A stretch of DNA of 64,000 nt, taken from NP936 sp002726085 (lineage in GTDB: Bacteria; Acidobacteriota; Vicinamibacteria; Vicinamibacterales; UBA8438). Every line of letters begins with the position of its first letter. Within the stretch, counting starts at the first letter, position 1. The stretch is from contig DASCQF010000109.1 in NCBI GenBank assembly GCA_036012905.1, positions 62,001 to 126,000 on the forward strand, read 5' to 3'. The notes beneath the pieces were generated by a model. The model was not told the origin of the DNA. It did not search any database and saw only the letters and a program-made list of their open reading frames with translations. Shown one piece after another: positions 16,219-25,048 of this stretch. The position numbers and the translations under genes were made by a program.

Positions 16219-18399
16219 TCAGTTGGCGAGCGGGTCCGGTCGCACCTGGAACTTCACGATGCCAGGCCTGACGCCCTTGCCGCCTTCGATGTGCCAGGTC
16301 ACCGCCGCCCCATAAGTCGCCCACACACCGCGGCCCTTCCACCCGCCGTTCGGGTCGTCGATGCGACCGTCGAGCCCACGGGCGAAGAAGCCCTGCGGAT
16401 ACGGCACCCGCAGCACGGTCCACTCACCGCTCTCCGGATCCAACGCCAGCAGCGAGTCCGAGTTCGACCCGTTCGCGATCGGCACGTTCTCGCCCAGCCC
16501 GAGCGTGTTCCACTGATCGACCCAATTGTAGTAGTGGTGGTCGGCGCGCATCGGCGGGTCGGTGCCCCGAATGCTCGGGCCGGGCGTCGGATACAGCGTC
16601 CACCCGTCGACACAGTGCCGCCCGTCGACCACCGTCGGACCGCGGGTGACGTCGCACTTGGTGCGGTCGAAGCTGGCGAAGTCGCTGCTCCCGGACAGCG
16701 CCGTCCAGACGACGCCGTTGCGGTCGATGTCGATCCCACGCGACCCGAACCCGGTCTTCTCCTTCGGCACGCTCGGGTCGAGGACCGACGGCACCTCGTA
16801 CATCTCGGACACGCAGGTCTCGGGCGGGTTGTCGCCGACATGCAGACGCGCCAGCCGGCCGGGGTACTGGGTCGAGGAGATCCAGACCGCCTTGTCGTCG
16901 AGTGGGTCGGCCACGATCCCGTAGCTGCCCACCACGACGCGCGTGTCGAGTGCGGTATCCATGTTCTCGTAGTTGCCGCGACGGTCCGGCTCGTTCCACG
17001 GCGAGGAGATCTTGCCGTCGCCGTTGGTGTCGAGCACGGTCGGGCACCAGCCCTGCGAGATCTGTTCGTCACCGGTGTCGTCGTACGTCTTCGTGTTGAG
17101 CCAGCCGATCACCTGCCCCCCGCCGCTGAAGTACAGCGTGTCGTCGTCATCCTCGGCGAACTGCAGATGGTGCGTGCCGTAACACGTATCGATCATCACG
17201 AACTTCTGCGTCTCCGGCTCGTAGTAGACCGCGGACCGGCCACTGTTCTCCATCGGGAAGTACTGCGCGTAGGGGTTGTCCGAACCCGCCTTGCACCAGT
17301 CCGGGTTGCCGCGGCCGCGAATCTGCGAGGTCAGCCAGACCCGCCCCTCGCTGTCCATCATCGGGTTGTGCGGGTTGGCCGGATCGTTCCAGAGCATCTC
17401 CTCGCCCCAGAACCGCGACGGCACCGGCATCGACTGCGAGATCATCCCAGGCACGGTCGCCGGGTCCGCGCGCAGCGGAATCTTGAGGTTCGTTGCGAGA
17501 TGGGTCTCGGGGTCGAGGATCGCCAGCTCGTCGTTGGAGATGTTCACCCCGTAGATCGGTCCGCCGGCGTTCACCCGGGGGTCACGCTTGTCGGTGGCGA
17601 TCTCGTCGTGGATGTAGTCGAACTCGGTGCCCCACTCCCACATCGAGATCACGACGTTCCGCTCCGCGCCCTGCGGGCGGGGCGGCGCAAGCGGCACGGC
17701 ACCGGAGGCGATCCGGTCGCTCCAATCGGCAAACATCTGTAGACCGCGCTCGCGGCCGAACCGGCTCATGACGTTGCTCATCTGCGAGCCGCGCTGGCCC
17801 ATCTGCACCCGGTGGTCCCAGGCGGCCAGTGCCGAGTCGAATTGGTCGAGGTCGTCGATCTCGCGGACGATCCGGTTGCCCAACTGGTGACAGAGCATGC
17901 AGCCCTGTTTCTGGATGTCGACCCACTGCCCCTGGTGCTGCAGGTTCGCGGAGATGCCGTTCCCGTCCGGTCCGGTGCCGGGGAACTCGCTCGCCGCGGG
18001 CGGCTCGATCAGCGAATACCAGTAGTTGGCAGGGTAGACCTTGGCGGCCTCGGCCGGTGTAGTCGCCACGGTGGCCTGGATGTCGACGGTCGCGCCCGGT
18101 TCAGCAGTGACGCCGGCCGAATCGAGCAGGCCGTAGCCGCGGACCCAAACCTTGTAGCTGGCCTCGGGGAGATCGGGAATCAAATAGCGTCCGCCGTCAC
18201 CGGTCACCACGCTCTTGATGAACTTGGTGGGAAGATCGGTCGTCTCGGCGATGACCCAGACCCCCTCCTCGGAACCGTTCGAGCTGGTAATGGTGCCGCT
18301 GATGTCACCTTCGGCGGCTCGACCCGGTGTCGTGAGCCACACGAGTGACACAGCCACCAGCATGGCGATTCCCAGCACACTCGCGATGCGAGTCCTCAT
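16219..18399 (-). CDS. secreted beta-propeller-like protein with carboxypeptidase-regulatory domain and one CxxCH haem site
   Basis: Exported protein of 726 residues; the start at 18399 has AGGGGGA 8 nt upstream and opens a good signal peptide (about 1-28, ending GRAAEGD). A CarboxypepD_reg domain (about 30-110) follows. Residues near 170 contain CMLCH, a c-type haem site, and the rest resembles a Vgb/NHL-type propeller with repeated ILDPETH, DSEGRVWLTS, ALDPESGEW segments. It is likely a periplasmic or surface protein joining a haem to a binding or lyase-like propeller; no catalytic function can be assigned. Its own terminator lies at 16155. The small secreted protein at 18582 lies upstream on the same strand. 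Confidence 0.7.
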   Translation of the reverse strand: MRTRIASVLGIAMLVAVSLVWLTTPGRAAEGDISGTITSSNGSEEGVWVIAETTDLPTKFIKSVVTGDGGRYLIPDLPEASYKVWVRGYGLLDSAGVTAEPGATVDIQATVATTPAEAAKVYPANYWYSLIEPPAASEFPGTGPDGNGISANLQHQGQWVDIQKQGCMLCHQLGNRIVREIDDLDQFDSALAAWDHRVQMGQRGSQMSNVMSRFGRERGLQMFADWSDRIASGAVPLAPPRPQGAERNVVISMWEWGTEFDYIHDEIATDKRDPRVNAGGPIYGVNISNDELAILDPETHLATNLKIPLRADPATVPGMISQSMPVPSRFWGEEMLWNDPANPHNPMMDSEGRVWLTSQIRGRGNPDWCKAGSDNPYAQYFPMENSGRSAVYYEPETQKFVMIDTCYGTHHLQFAEDDDDTLYFSGGGQVIGWLNTKTYDDTGDEQISQGWCPTVLDTNGDGKISSPWNEPDRRGNYENMDTALDTRVVVGSYGIVADPLDDKAVWISSTQYPGRLARLHVGDNPPETCVSEMYEVPSVLDPSVPKEKTGFGSRGIDIDRNGVVWTALSGSSDFASFDRTKCDVTRGPTVVDGRHCVDGWTLYPTPGPSIRGTDPPMRADHHYYNWVDQWNTLGLGENVPIANGSNSDSLLALDPESGEWTVLRVPYPQGFFARGLDGRIDDPNGGWKGRGVWATYGAAVTWHIEGGKGVRPGIVKFQVRPDPLAN

Positions 18400-18581
18400 A
18401 GCATTGTCCCCCTTCGGGCTGTTGTGACCCGGTAACGAAACCCCGGTGCATTGACGATCGGTATCTACGAAGCGCCCCATCTTGGCAGACACGAAAAAAT
18501 GGTGTCAAGGCAATCGGTACGGGCGAGACACTCCCCACGATTACCTCGTGGAGCGGACATGCATCTCGACCTAGACACAGC

Positions 18582-18965
18582 CTACTTTCTCGACGCGGAC
18601 CAGTCACCCGTCCCGTACCAGCTGAAGCTTCCCTGGGCACCCGTGATCATATCGCCGGACAGCTCCCCTTCGAAGGCGATTGGCTGGTCGCCGTCGAGGT
18701 CTGGCACGACGATGACGAACTTGAGTGTGGCGCCGGCGATGGTGCCATCTACCGACAGCACTTCGTTGTCGCCGAGGTCGATCTCGCCACCAAGCTTGTC
18801 TCCGTCCTGCTCGAACGTGGCCTGCCACGTCGTGATACCTGTCTGGGTGCTCAACTTCATCTCCCAAGCGCCCGCCACCCCGCTCTGAGTCTGAGCACGA
18901 CTAGAGGACAGCGCGACCAGCGCGGTGAACATGACCAACGGTGCGATGACTAGACGCTTCCCCAT
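18582..18965 (-). CDS. small secreted protein of unknown function
   Basis: Protein of 127 residues. The start is placed at ATG 18965, which gives a clear signal peptide (about 1-25, ending SSRAQT); the longer frame to 19136 is not supported. An AGGAG lies 14 nt upstream, rather far. The mature part is acidic and beta-rich, with WEMKLSTQTG and VDGTIAGATLKF segments resembling a lipocalin-like barrel of the kind that follows many exported acidobacterial proteins. I do not recognise a named family. Same strand as the propeller/haem protein, 182 bp upstream of it. Confidence 0.6.
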   Translation of the reverse strand: MGKRLVIAPLVMFTALVALSSSRAQTQSGVAGAWEMKLSTQTGITTWQATFEQDGDKLGGEIDLGDNEVLSVDGTIAGATLKFVIVVPDLDGDQPIAFEGELSGDMITGAQGSFSWYGTGDWSASRK

Positions 18966-19372
18966 CGATACTATTCCGTCTCCTGCAAGACCTTCGTGTG
19001 CCACGTGACGCCGAACCACGACCGCCTTCTTGCCGCCGGTCCGCACTCGAGTGTCGTGAATTGCGCGACAGGACCAGAACGGATGCGCCAGGCCGGCAGA
19101 GAGGTCATTGTATGGCGCTGGCTGCAAGCAGGTCAAGGTCGCAAGCCACGCCTGTTCAACACATTAGCTGCAATCGTGAGTGCCCGTACATGCCGAGATT
19201 CCGACGTTCCACGGGACCGTCTGAGAGGAGGCACCATCGACCCGCCGAGGTTGTCCGGCGACCAGGGTACGGGCTGCCTGACCAGAGCCTCACGCTTGAC
19301 GCGGAGCGACATCCGTACGATCCTACGACCCGCCCGGCCGGGCGCCTCGTCGCTGGCCGCGCCGAGATCGGC
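18966..19372. other. 407-bp divergent intergenic region
   Basis: It separates the minus-strand secreted protein from mmsA. The mmsA frame stays open back to 18998, but that stretch has no dehydrogenase similarity, codes for an arginine-rich sequence and lacks a convincing start, so I treat it as noncoding. A GAGAGGAGGCACCATC sequence near 19224 looks like a ribosome site with ATC in place of ATG. No repeat family copy is present. Confidence 0.5.
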
Positions 19373-20884
19373 ATGACGAGTACCCAAAGCACCGCATCGA
19401 CCGTTTCCTTCTGGATCAACGGAGAGCACGCGCCAGCGGCCGGGTCGCGCCACGGCACGGTGACCAATCCGGCGACGGGCGCGGTGATCCGTACGGTGCC
19501 ATTCGCCGACGACACAGATGTCGATGCGGCAGTCGAGAGCGCCCGCGCGGCCTTCCCGGCGTGGCGCGCCACGACGCCGTTGCGACGCGCCCGTATCCTC
19601 ATGCGTTTTCGGGACCTCCTCGAACGGCGCACGGACGACGTGGCTGCCGCGATTACCGAGGAACACGGCAAGACGCTGCCCGATGCCACCGGCTCGGTGC
19701 AGCGCGGGCTCGAGGTGGTCGAGTTCGCCACCGGCATCCCGCATCTGCTGAAGGGCGAGCATGCCGAGGACGTCGGCACCGCGATCGATTCGCACACGCT
19801 GAGGCAACCGCTCGGCGTCTGCGCCGGCATCACGCCGTTCAACTTCCCGATCATGTGCCCGATGTGGATGATTCCGGTCGCGCTGGCGTGCGGCAACACG
19901 TTCGTATTGAAACCATCCGAGAAGGACCCGTCGGCGAGCATGCTGGCGGCTCGGCTCCTCTCGGAGGCCGGCCTACCGGACGGCGTGCTCAATGTCGTGC
20001 ACGGTGACAAGCAGGCAGTCGACGCACTACTGAGGCACCCCGACATCGCCGCCGTCTCCTTCGTCGGGTCGACCCCGGTCGCCCGACACATCTACGAGAC
20101 CGCGAGCGCCAATGGCAAACGGGTACAAGCGCTGGGTGGCGCGAAGAACCATGCGGTGGTCCTGCCGGATGCCGATCTCGACGCAGCCGCCGACGCGCTG
20201 ATCGGCGCCGCGTTCGGTTCGGCCGGTGAGCGCTGTATGGCGATCTCCGCCGTCGTGGCCGTCGGAAGCGCCGGCGACGCCATCGTGTCTCGCCTGCGGG
20301 AGCGGGCGACCGCGTTGCGGGTCGGCCCGGGCGACCGCGACGGCGTCGAGATGGGACCGCTCATCACGCAGGCGCATCTCGAGCGGGTCCGCGGCTATGT
20401 GGACGCCGGCGAGCGGGAGGGCGCCGACCTCGTGGTGGACGGACGCGGGCTGACGGTCGCCGGGTGTGAGACCGGTCACTTCCTGGGCCCGACGCTGTTC
20501 GACCGCGTGACGCGCGACATGTCGATCTATCGCGACGAGATCTTCGGGCCGGTGCTGGTCGTCGTACGAGCGGAAAGCGACGGGGAGGCGATCGAGATCG
20601 TCAACCAGAACCCGTATGGCAACGGCACGGCGGTGTTCACCGAGTCGGGCGCCTCGGCCCGCCGATTCACCAACGAAATTCAGGTGGGGATGGTGGGCGT
20701 GAATGTCCCGATTCCTGTGCCGATGGCATTCTTCTCGTTCGGCGGCTGGAAGAGCTCGCTGTTCGGCGACCTCCACGTGCATGGTCCTGACGGTGTCAGG
20801 TTCTACACGCGCACAAAGGTGGTCACCACGCGGTGGCCACGACAGCGCGACGCGGTGAGCCTGAACATGCCAACGATGACGTAG
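19373..20884 (+). CDS. mmsA: CoA-acylating methylmalonate-semialdehyde dehydrogenase
   Basis: Aldehyde dehydrogenase of 503 residues that converts methylmalonate semialdehyde to propionyl-CoA with NAD and CoA in valine (and inositol) breakdown. The N-terminus WINGEHAPA and the TPFNFPIMCPMWMIP block (near residue 153) are MmsA hallmarks. The catalytic cysteine lies in GSAGERCMAIS (about residue 286), and the CoA-type family lacks the usual general-base glutamate: GGAKNHAVV replaces the ELGGK motif. ATG 19373 gives the family length. With the hydroxyisobutyrate dehydrogenase at 4497 this completes two late steps of valine degradation. Confidence 0.9.
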   Translation: MTSTQSTASTVSFWINGEHAPAAGSRHGTVTNPATGAVIRTVPFADDTDVDAAVESARAAFPAWRATTPLRRARILMRFRDLLERRTDDVAAAITEEHGKTLPDATGSVQRGLEVVEFATGIPHLLKGEHAEDVGTAIDSHTLRQPLGVCAGITPFNFPIMCPMWMIPVALACGNTFVLKPSEKDPSASMLAARLLSEAGLPDGVLNVVHGDKQAVDALLRHPDIAAVSFVGSTPVARHIYETASANGKRVQALGGAKNHAVVLPDADLDAAADALIGAAFGSAGERCMAISAVVAVGSAGDAIVSRLRERATALRVGPGDRDGVEMGPLITQAHLERVRGYVDAGEREGADLVVDGRGLTVAGCETGHFLGPTLFDRVTRDMSIYRDEIFGPVLVVVRAESDGEAIEIVNQNPYGNGTAVFTESGASARRFTNEIQVGMVGVNVPIPVPMAFFSFGGWKSSLFGDLHVHGPDGVRFYTRTKVVTTRWPRQRDAVSLNMPTMT

Positions 20885-20968
20885 GGACCGTGTTCTGAAC
20901 ACTCATCCCTTCACCACGGTGTCCCTGTGGCGACGACCGCCTCGGGACCGGGAGGCCGGATCTCAGAC

Positions 20969-22402
20969 ATGTCTGCAACGCTGATTCGCTCGATCGGCAA
21001 CCTCGGAGAGAGCCTGTCGCGCTTCACGCAGCGATGGATACCAGACTCCTGGGTCGTCTGCATGACCCTGACCGTGCTGGCGATGCTGCTGGCGATCTTC
21101 GGCGCCGGCGCCGGGCTCGAGGAGACGGCGCTCGCCTGGGGCGGCGGCATGTGGGCGCTGCTCGAGCTGGCGATGCAGTTCACGATCGCCATGATCGCCG
21201 CGCATGCGTGCGTGTCGTCGCGGCCGGCATTCCGGTTTCTCGACTGGCTCGCGAGCCGTCCGGACGCCGACCGGCCGGTGCAGGCTGTGGTTCTGCTGGG
21301 CGCGTTCTCGATCGTTGTCGCCTATTTCAACTGGGCGGCGAGCGTGGTCGCCTCGGCACTGTTCGTCCCGTTCATCGCGCGGCGGAACCCGAAGGCGGAC
21401 ATCCGGGTGATGATCGCCGCTGGGTATCTCGGTCTGGGTACCGTCTGGCATGGCGGGATCTCCGGCTCGGCACCGCTGATCCTGGCCACGCCTGGCAATC
21501 CGATCACGACGCCGCCGCCCGGGACCGAGCCGCTCATCGACGGCCTCCTCCCGATTACCGAGACGCTGTTCAACGTGTTCAACCTGACCTACCTGCTGGT
21601 CGTGTCGCTCGTCGCGCTCGGGATGGTGGCCCTCCTGCACCCGCGCCAGAATCCGCGCACCCTGACCGAGGACCAGCTGCAACGGATCATGCCGGTGATG
21701 CCCGAGGAGGCGGAGCGGACCACGCCGGCCGCCCGCATCGAGGCGTTTCGCGGATGGATCTTCCTGGCGGTGATCCTGATCGGCTATCCGCTCGGCCGCT
21801 CGTTCACGACCGAGGTGCTGTCGGGACCGCAGCCGTTCTTCACATCGTTCGAGACGTGGTTCGGCGCCAACTGGACAATCAACGCCTACAACGCGGTGTT
21901 TCTGATCGGCGCCCTGCTGCTGCAGGGACGACCGTCGAACCTGGTCCGGGCCTTCGGCAACGGCGCCCCCACGGCGTCGGGGGTCATCCTCCAGTTCCCC
22001 TTCTACGCTGGAATCTTCGGGGTGATCAACAGCACCGGCCTCGGCGACTGGCTGGGTGAGCTGTTCGTGCAGGTCGCCACCACCGACACCTATCCCCTGA
22101 TCGTGTACATCTACTCGGGGATCGTGAACGTGTTCGTGCCGTCCGGCGGGTCGAAGTGGCTGATCGAGGCTCCCTACCTGCTACCGGCCGCCAGAGAACT
22201 GGCGGTGTCGCCGACGACCACCCTGCTCGCGTACTGCTACGGCGATTCGACCAGCAACCTGATCCAGCCGTTCTGGGCGATCCCGATCCTGACGGTCACG
22301 CGAATGAAATTCGGCGACGTGCTCGGCTACAGCGGCCTCATCGCAGTGGTGCTGTTCATCGTCACGGGGATCGCGATGCTGGTCATCCCACCCATGTTGT
22401 AG
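20969..22402 (+). CDS. AtoE-like short-chain fatty acid permease
   Basis: Polytopic inner-membrane protein, 477 residues from ATG 20969 (491 if the GTG at 20927 is used), with about 12 hydrophobic spans. It belongs to the TIGR00366/AtoE family that takes up acetoacetate and short-chain fatty acids. Family segments seen are YFNWAASVVASALF, GLGTVWHGGISGSAPL and VPSGGSKWLIEAPYLLPA. GGAGG lies 13 nt before the ATG, a long spacing, so the start is uncertain. It follows mmsA by 84 bp and fits the CoA-transferase at 5395 as supplier of its acid substrate. Confidence 0.85.
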   Translation: MSATLIRSIGNLGESLSRFTQRWIPDSWVVCMTLTVLAMLLAIFGAGAGLEETALAWGGGMWALLELAMQFTIAMIAAHACVSSRPAFRFLDWLASRPDADRPVQAVVLLGAFSIVVAYFNWAASVVASALFVPFIARRNPKADIRVMIAAGYLGLGTVWHGGISGSAPLILATPGNPITTPPPGTEPLIDGLLPITETLFNVFNLTYLLVVSLVALGMVALLHPRQNPRTLTEDQLQRIMPVMPEEAERTTPAARIEAFRGWIFLAVILIGYPLGRSFTTEVLSGPQPFFTSFETWFGANWTINAYNAVFLIGALLLQGRPSNLVRAFGNGAPTASGVILQFPFYAGIFGVINSTGLGDWLGELFVQVATTDTYPLIVYIYSGIVNVFVPSGGSKWLIEAPYLLPAARELAVSPTTTLLAYCYGDSTSNLIQPFWAIPILTVTRMKFGDVLGYSGLIAVVLFIVTGIAMLVIPPML

Positions 22403-22698
22403 ACCCGGAGCGCGCACCGGCATGCCCCTCTCCACGCACGACGGTGCCATTGCGGCCCGTGAGCCAGGTTGCTCGCCCGCCTGGTCGGACGCCTTGGCGC
22501 GGGCCACATTCGGCCTTTGGTAGCACGAAACAGGCTAACAGCGATGACCACAGTGAACTAGATAACCATTATGTCCCATGAAGATCTTCACTGACTCATG
22601 TGTCTCCACCCGAGGCCGATTACCCATCTGCATGACATAATTTGCCGCTGCGCGGCACGTCAGTAGAGCCAGGGGAAGGTCATCGTCGAGGAGGCACC
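22403..22698. other. 296-bp intergenic region with no recognised gene
   Basis: Lies between the permease and the response regulator. It is less GC-rich in its middle (22540-22640) than the flanking genes and holds a CATAAT box near 22635 that could be a promoter -10 element for the regulator, without a matching -35. No terminator hairpin with a T-run was found after the permease. Confidence 0.4.
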
Positions 22699-23118
22699 AT
22701 GGCAGGCCCGGTCGGGGCTTCATCCCTTTCCACATCTCGGATTCCGTCCATCGGAGGCACCGTGCTGCTGGTCGACGACGAGCCCTGGGTGCGACTGCTG
22801 ATCCGGCGGATGTTGACGTATCTCGGCTTCTCGTTGCTCGAGGCCTCGACCCTCGCTCAGGCCATGGGTCTGGCCGATCAACACGGCGACACCATCGATC
22901 TCCTGCTGACCGATGTCGTGCTGGCCGACCGGAGCGGCTTTGAGCTCGCGCATCGCCTGCTGCGCCGGCAACCGAATCTGAAGGTGCTCTATGTCACCGG
23001 CCATGCCGAGGAATCGGCGGCCGTGCGGGACGGGCTACGGGGTGCGCCCTATCTCAGCAAACCGTTTCGTTCAGACGAGCTCGAGGCCAGTCTGCGCCAG
23101 GTGCTGTCTCCGTCCTGA
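22699..23118 (+). CDS. single-domain response regulator (receiver only)
   Basis: CheY-like receiver of 139 residues without an output domain. The start at 22699 is fixed by GGAGG 5 nt upstream. After a 20-residue leader come the acidic pair in LLVDDEPWVR, the phospho-acceptor aspartate in LLLTDVVLADRSG (near residue 75), the threonine in YVTGH and the lysine in YLSKPF. Sequence is close to receivers found at the C-terminus of hybrid PAS kinases, such as the kinase at 29507, which also has one. No kinase gene is adjacent, so partner and output are unknown. Confidence 0.85.
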   Translation: MAGPVGASSLSTSRIPSIGGTVLLVDDEPWVRLLIRRMLTYLGFSLLEASTLAQAMGLADQHGDTIDLLLTDVVLADRSGFELAHRLLRRQPNLKVLYVTGHAEESAAVRDGLRGAPYLSKPFRSDELEASLRQVLSPS

Positions 23119-23149
23119 CCCGGCAGCGCATCAAATTCGCCTCCGTCGC

Positions 23150-25048
23150 TCAGTTCCCCCGACGGTCCAGGATCTCTTCAATCTGGTCCATGACCCTGTC
23201 CATCCGGGCGATGAGCGCGTCGTAGGGCGCATCGGTGGCCAGGTCGATGCCATATTCCCGCAACAGCTCGTAGGCATAGCGGGAGCCGCCGGCCGAGAGC
23301 ACCGCCAGATAGTCGTCCCGCGCCTGCTCATCGCCGGTCAGGAACCGCTCGGCGAACATCGTCCCACCGGCGATGGACGTCGCATATTGGAACACGTAGA
23401 AGTTGCGGTAGAAATGCGGGATGAACGCCCATTCGACCGCATAGGCCGGGTCGATAGTCATCACACCGGTGTCGGCGCCGTGATACTGCCTGAGTAGCGC
23501 CTCGTAGACCCCGGTCATCTTCTTGCCCGACAGCGCCTCGCCCGCCTCGACCAGCTCGTGAATCTTGAGCTCGAACTCGGCGAACATCACCTGCCGGAAG
23601 AAAGTGCCGCGCGCCGCCTCGAGCGCGGTGCCGAGGTAGAACAGACGCTCGTCGTCCGAGATGTCCTGTCCGAGCATGTATTCCTGCAGCAGGACTTCGT
23701 TGGTCGTCGAGGCAATCTCGGCGGTGAAGGTAGCGTAGCCGGCGGTCTCGTACGGATTCTGCTCTTTGGCCAGCATCGTGTGTATTGCGTGCCCCCACTC
23801 GTGCGTAAACGTGGACACGTCGTTGAATTGACCGTTGTGGTTCAGCAGGAGATACGGGTGCACGTCGTAGACGTCGCCGTACATGTAAGCACCCGGCGCC
23901 TTGCCCATCTGCGGGTAGACATGCATCCAGGCCCCGCCAAACCCTTCCTCGAGCAGCGCCAGGTAGTGATTGCCAAGCGGTGCCGCCGAGGAGAGCGTCA
24001 GCGTTTTCGACTCGTCGATATCGAACGTGCGCTCGGAGGCGACCAGATTGGGGTAGATGTCGTAGTAGTGCAAGTCGTCGAGCCCGAGCATCCGCCGCCT
24101 GAGCCGGAAATAGCGATGCAGGGTGGGCAGGTGGCGATGCGCCGCCTCGATCAACGTGTGATACACGGCGGTCGGAATGTTCGGACCGGAGAGCGCCGCA
24201 TCGAGCGCGTTCTCATATCGCCTGGCTTTCGCCTGAAACACGTGCGTTTTCACGTGGGTGTCGAGCGTCTGGCCCAGGGAGGTCTCGTAGGCCTTCCAGG
24301 CCCCCCAGAACCGGTCGAACACCAGTTTACGATCGTCCCGGTGCTGCGACGCCCGATGGAGCGAGTAGGCGGCCTGGTCCAGCCGGACCTCTTCGTCGGT
24401 CGACAGCGTAACGGTCGGAAACGGCATGTCGGAGCTGGTCAGCATCGCGTAGATCCGCTCGGGCCCCTGCACGACCGGTCCGGTTGCCGCAATCACCTGT
24501 TCCGCCTCGTCCGACAAGGTGTGCGGCTCCTGCCGCAGCGTGTTGCGAATGTTGAACGCATGCTTGGCGAGACCAGGCTCCTCGGCGAGATACCGCTCGA
24601 CCGTCTCCGAGCCGACCCGCAACAGCTCTGGCGACACGAAGGCGACCGTTTCGTTGAGCTCCGACAGCAGGGCGGCCGCCAGGCCGCGGCGTTCCTGCGC
24701 CTCGGCCACCCGGCGGTCTTCGTCCGCTTTCAGAAACGCGAACACGTAGAGACGCGCGAGCTCTTTCTCCGTACCGGTGATCGCATCGAACGCCTCCCGC
24801 AGCATGGCGGCGCTCTCACCCAGACGGCCGCGGTAAATGGCGAGGCGGGCGACTCGCTCCTCGAGCTGTGTCTTCGACCTGTTCCAGGCCTCGTAGCTCG
24901 GATAGATCTCGTCGAGATCCCACTCGACCTGCTCCGGCTGGGACCGGTCGGCATCCTGCGCTGTGGCGATGGTCGTGGTTGTCATCATCATCACGATCAG
25001 ACCGCCAACGGCGGCGGCCGGTGCAAACCAGGTGTCACGCGACATCAT
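23150..25048 (-). CDS. exported M3-family oligoendopeptidase F-like metallopeptidase
   Basis: Zinc metallopeptidase of 632 residues. The catalytic HExxH is FTHEWGHAIHT near residue 405, with the third ligand in the downstream EIAST segment, as in M3B oligoendopeptidase F. Unlike the usual cytosolic PepF it has an N-terminal signal or anchor (about 1-30, with GLIVMMM and ending TATAQD). GGGGGAG lies 6 nt before the first ATG. The start overlaps the aconitase 3' end by 14 nt, so its ribosome site lies inside that gene. It probably trims peptides in the periplasm. Confidence 0.88.
   Translation of the reverse strand: MMSRDTWFAPAAAVGGLIVMMMTTTTIATAQDADRSQPEQVEWDLDEIYPSYEAWNRSKTQLEERVARLAIYRGRLGESAAMLREAFDAITGTEKELARLYVFAFLKADEDRRVAEAQERRGLAAALLSELNETVAFVSPELLRVGSETVERYLAEEPGLAKHAFNIRNTLRQEPHTLSDEAEQVIAATGPVVQGPERIYAMLTSSDMPFPTVTLSTDEEVRLDQAAYSLHRASQHRDDRKLVFDRFWGAWKAYETSLGQTLDTHVKTHVFQAKARRYENALDAALSGPNIPTAVYHTLIEAAHRHLPTLHRYFRLRRRMLGLDDLHYYDIYPNLVASERTFDIDESKTLTLSSAAPLGNHYLALLEEGFGGAWMHVYPQMGKAPGAYMYGDVYDVHPYLLLNHNGQFNDVSTFTHEWGHAIHTMLAKEQNPYETAGYATFTAEIASTTNEVLLQEYMLGQDISDDERLFYLGTALEAARGTFFRQVMFAEFELKIHELVEAGEALSGKKMTGVYEALLRQYHGADTGVMTIDPAYAVEWAFIPHFYRNFYVFQYATSIAGGTMFAERFLTGDEQARDDYLAVLSAGGSRYAYELLREYGIDLATDAPYDALIARMDRVMDQIEEILDRRGN

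Noticed and set aside
16192..17742. 516-codon plus-strand frame over the propeller/haem gene
   Set aside because: It is antisense to a gene with a signal peptide, haem motif and terminator; no recognised protein similarity.
18998..19372. In-frame N-terminal extension of mmsA
   Set aside because: The family starts at about 19373; the extra 125 codons are arginine- and proline-rich, and no homologous segment is known to me.
22403..22698. RNA gene or riboswitch before the response regulator
   Set aside because: No conserved fold, terminator or tRNA-like pattern could be made out.
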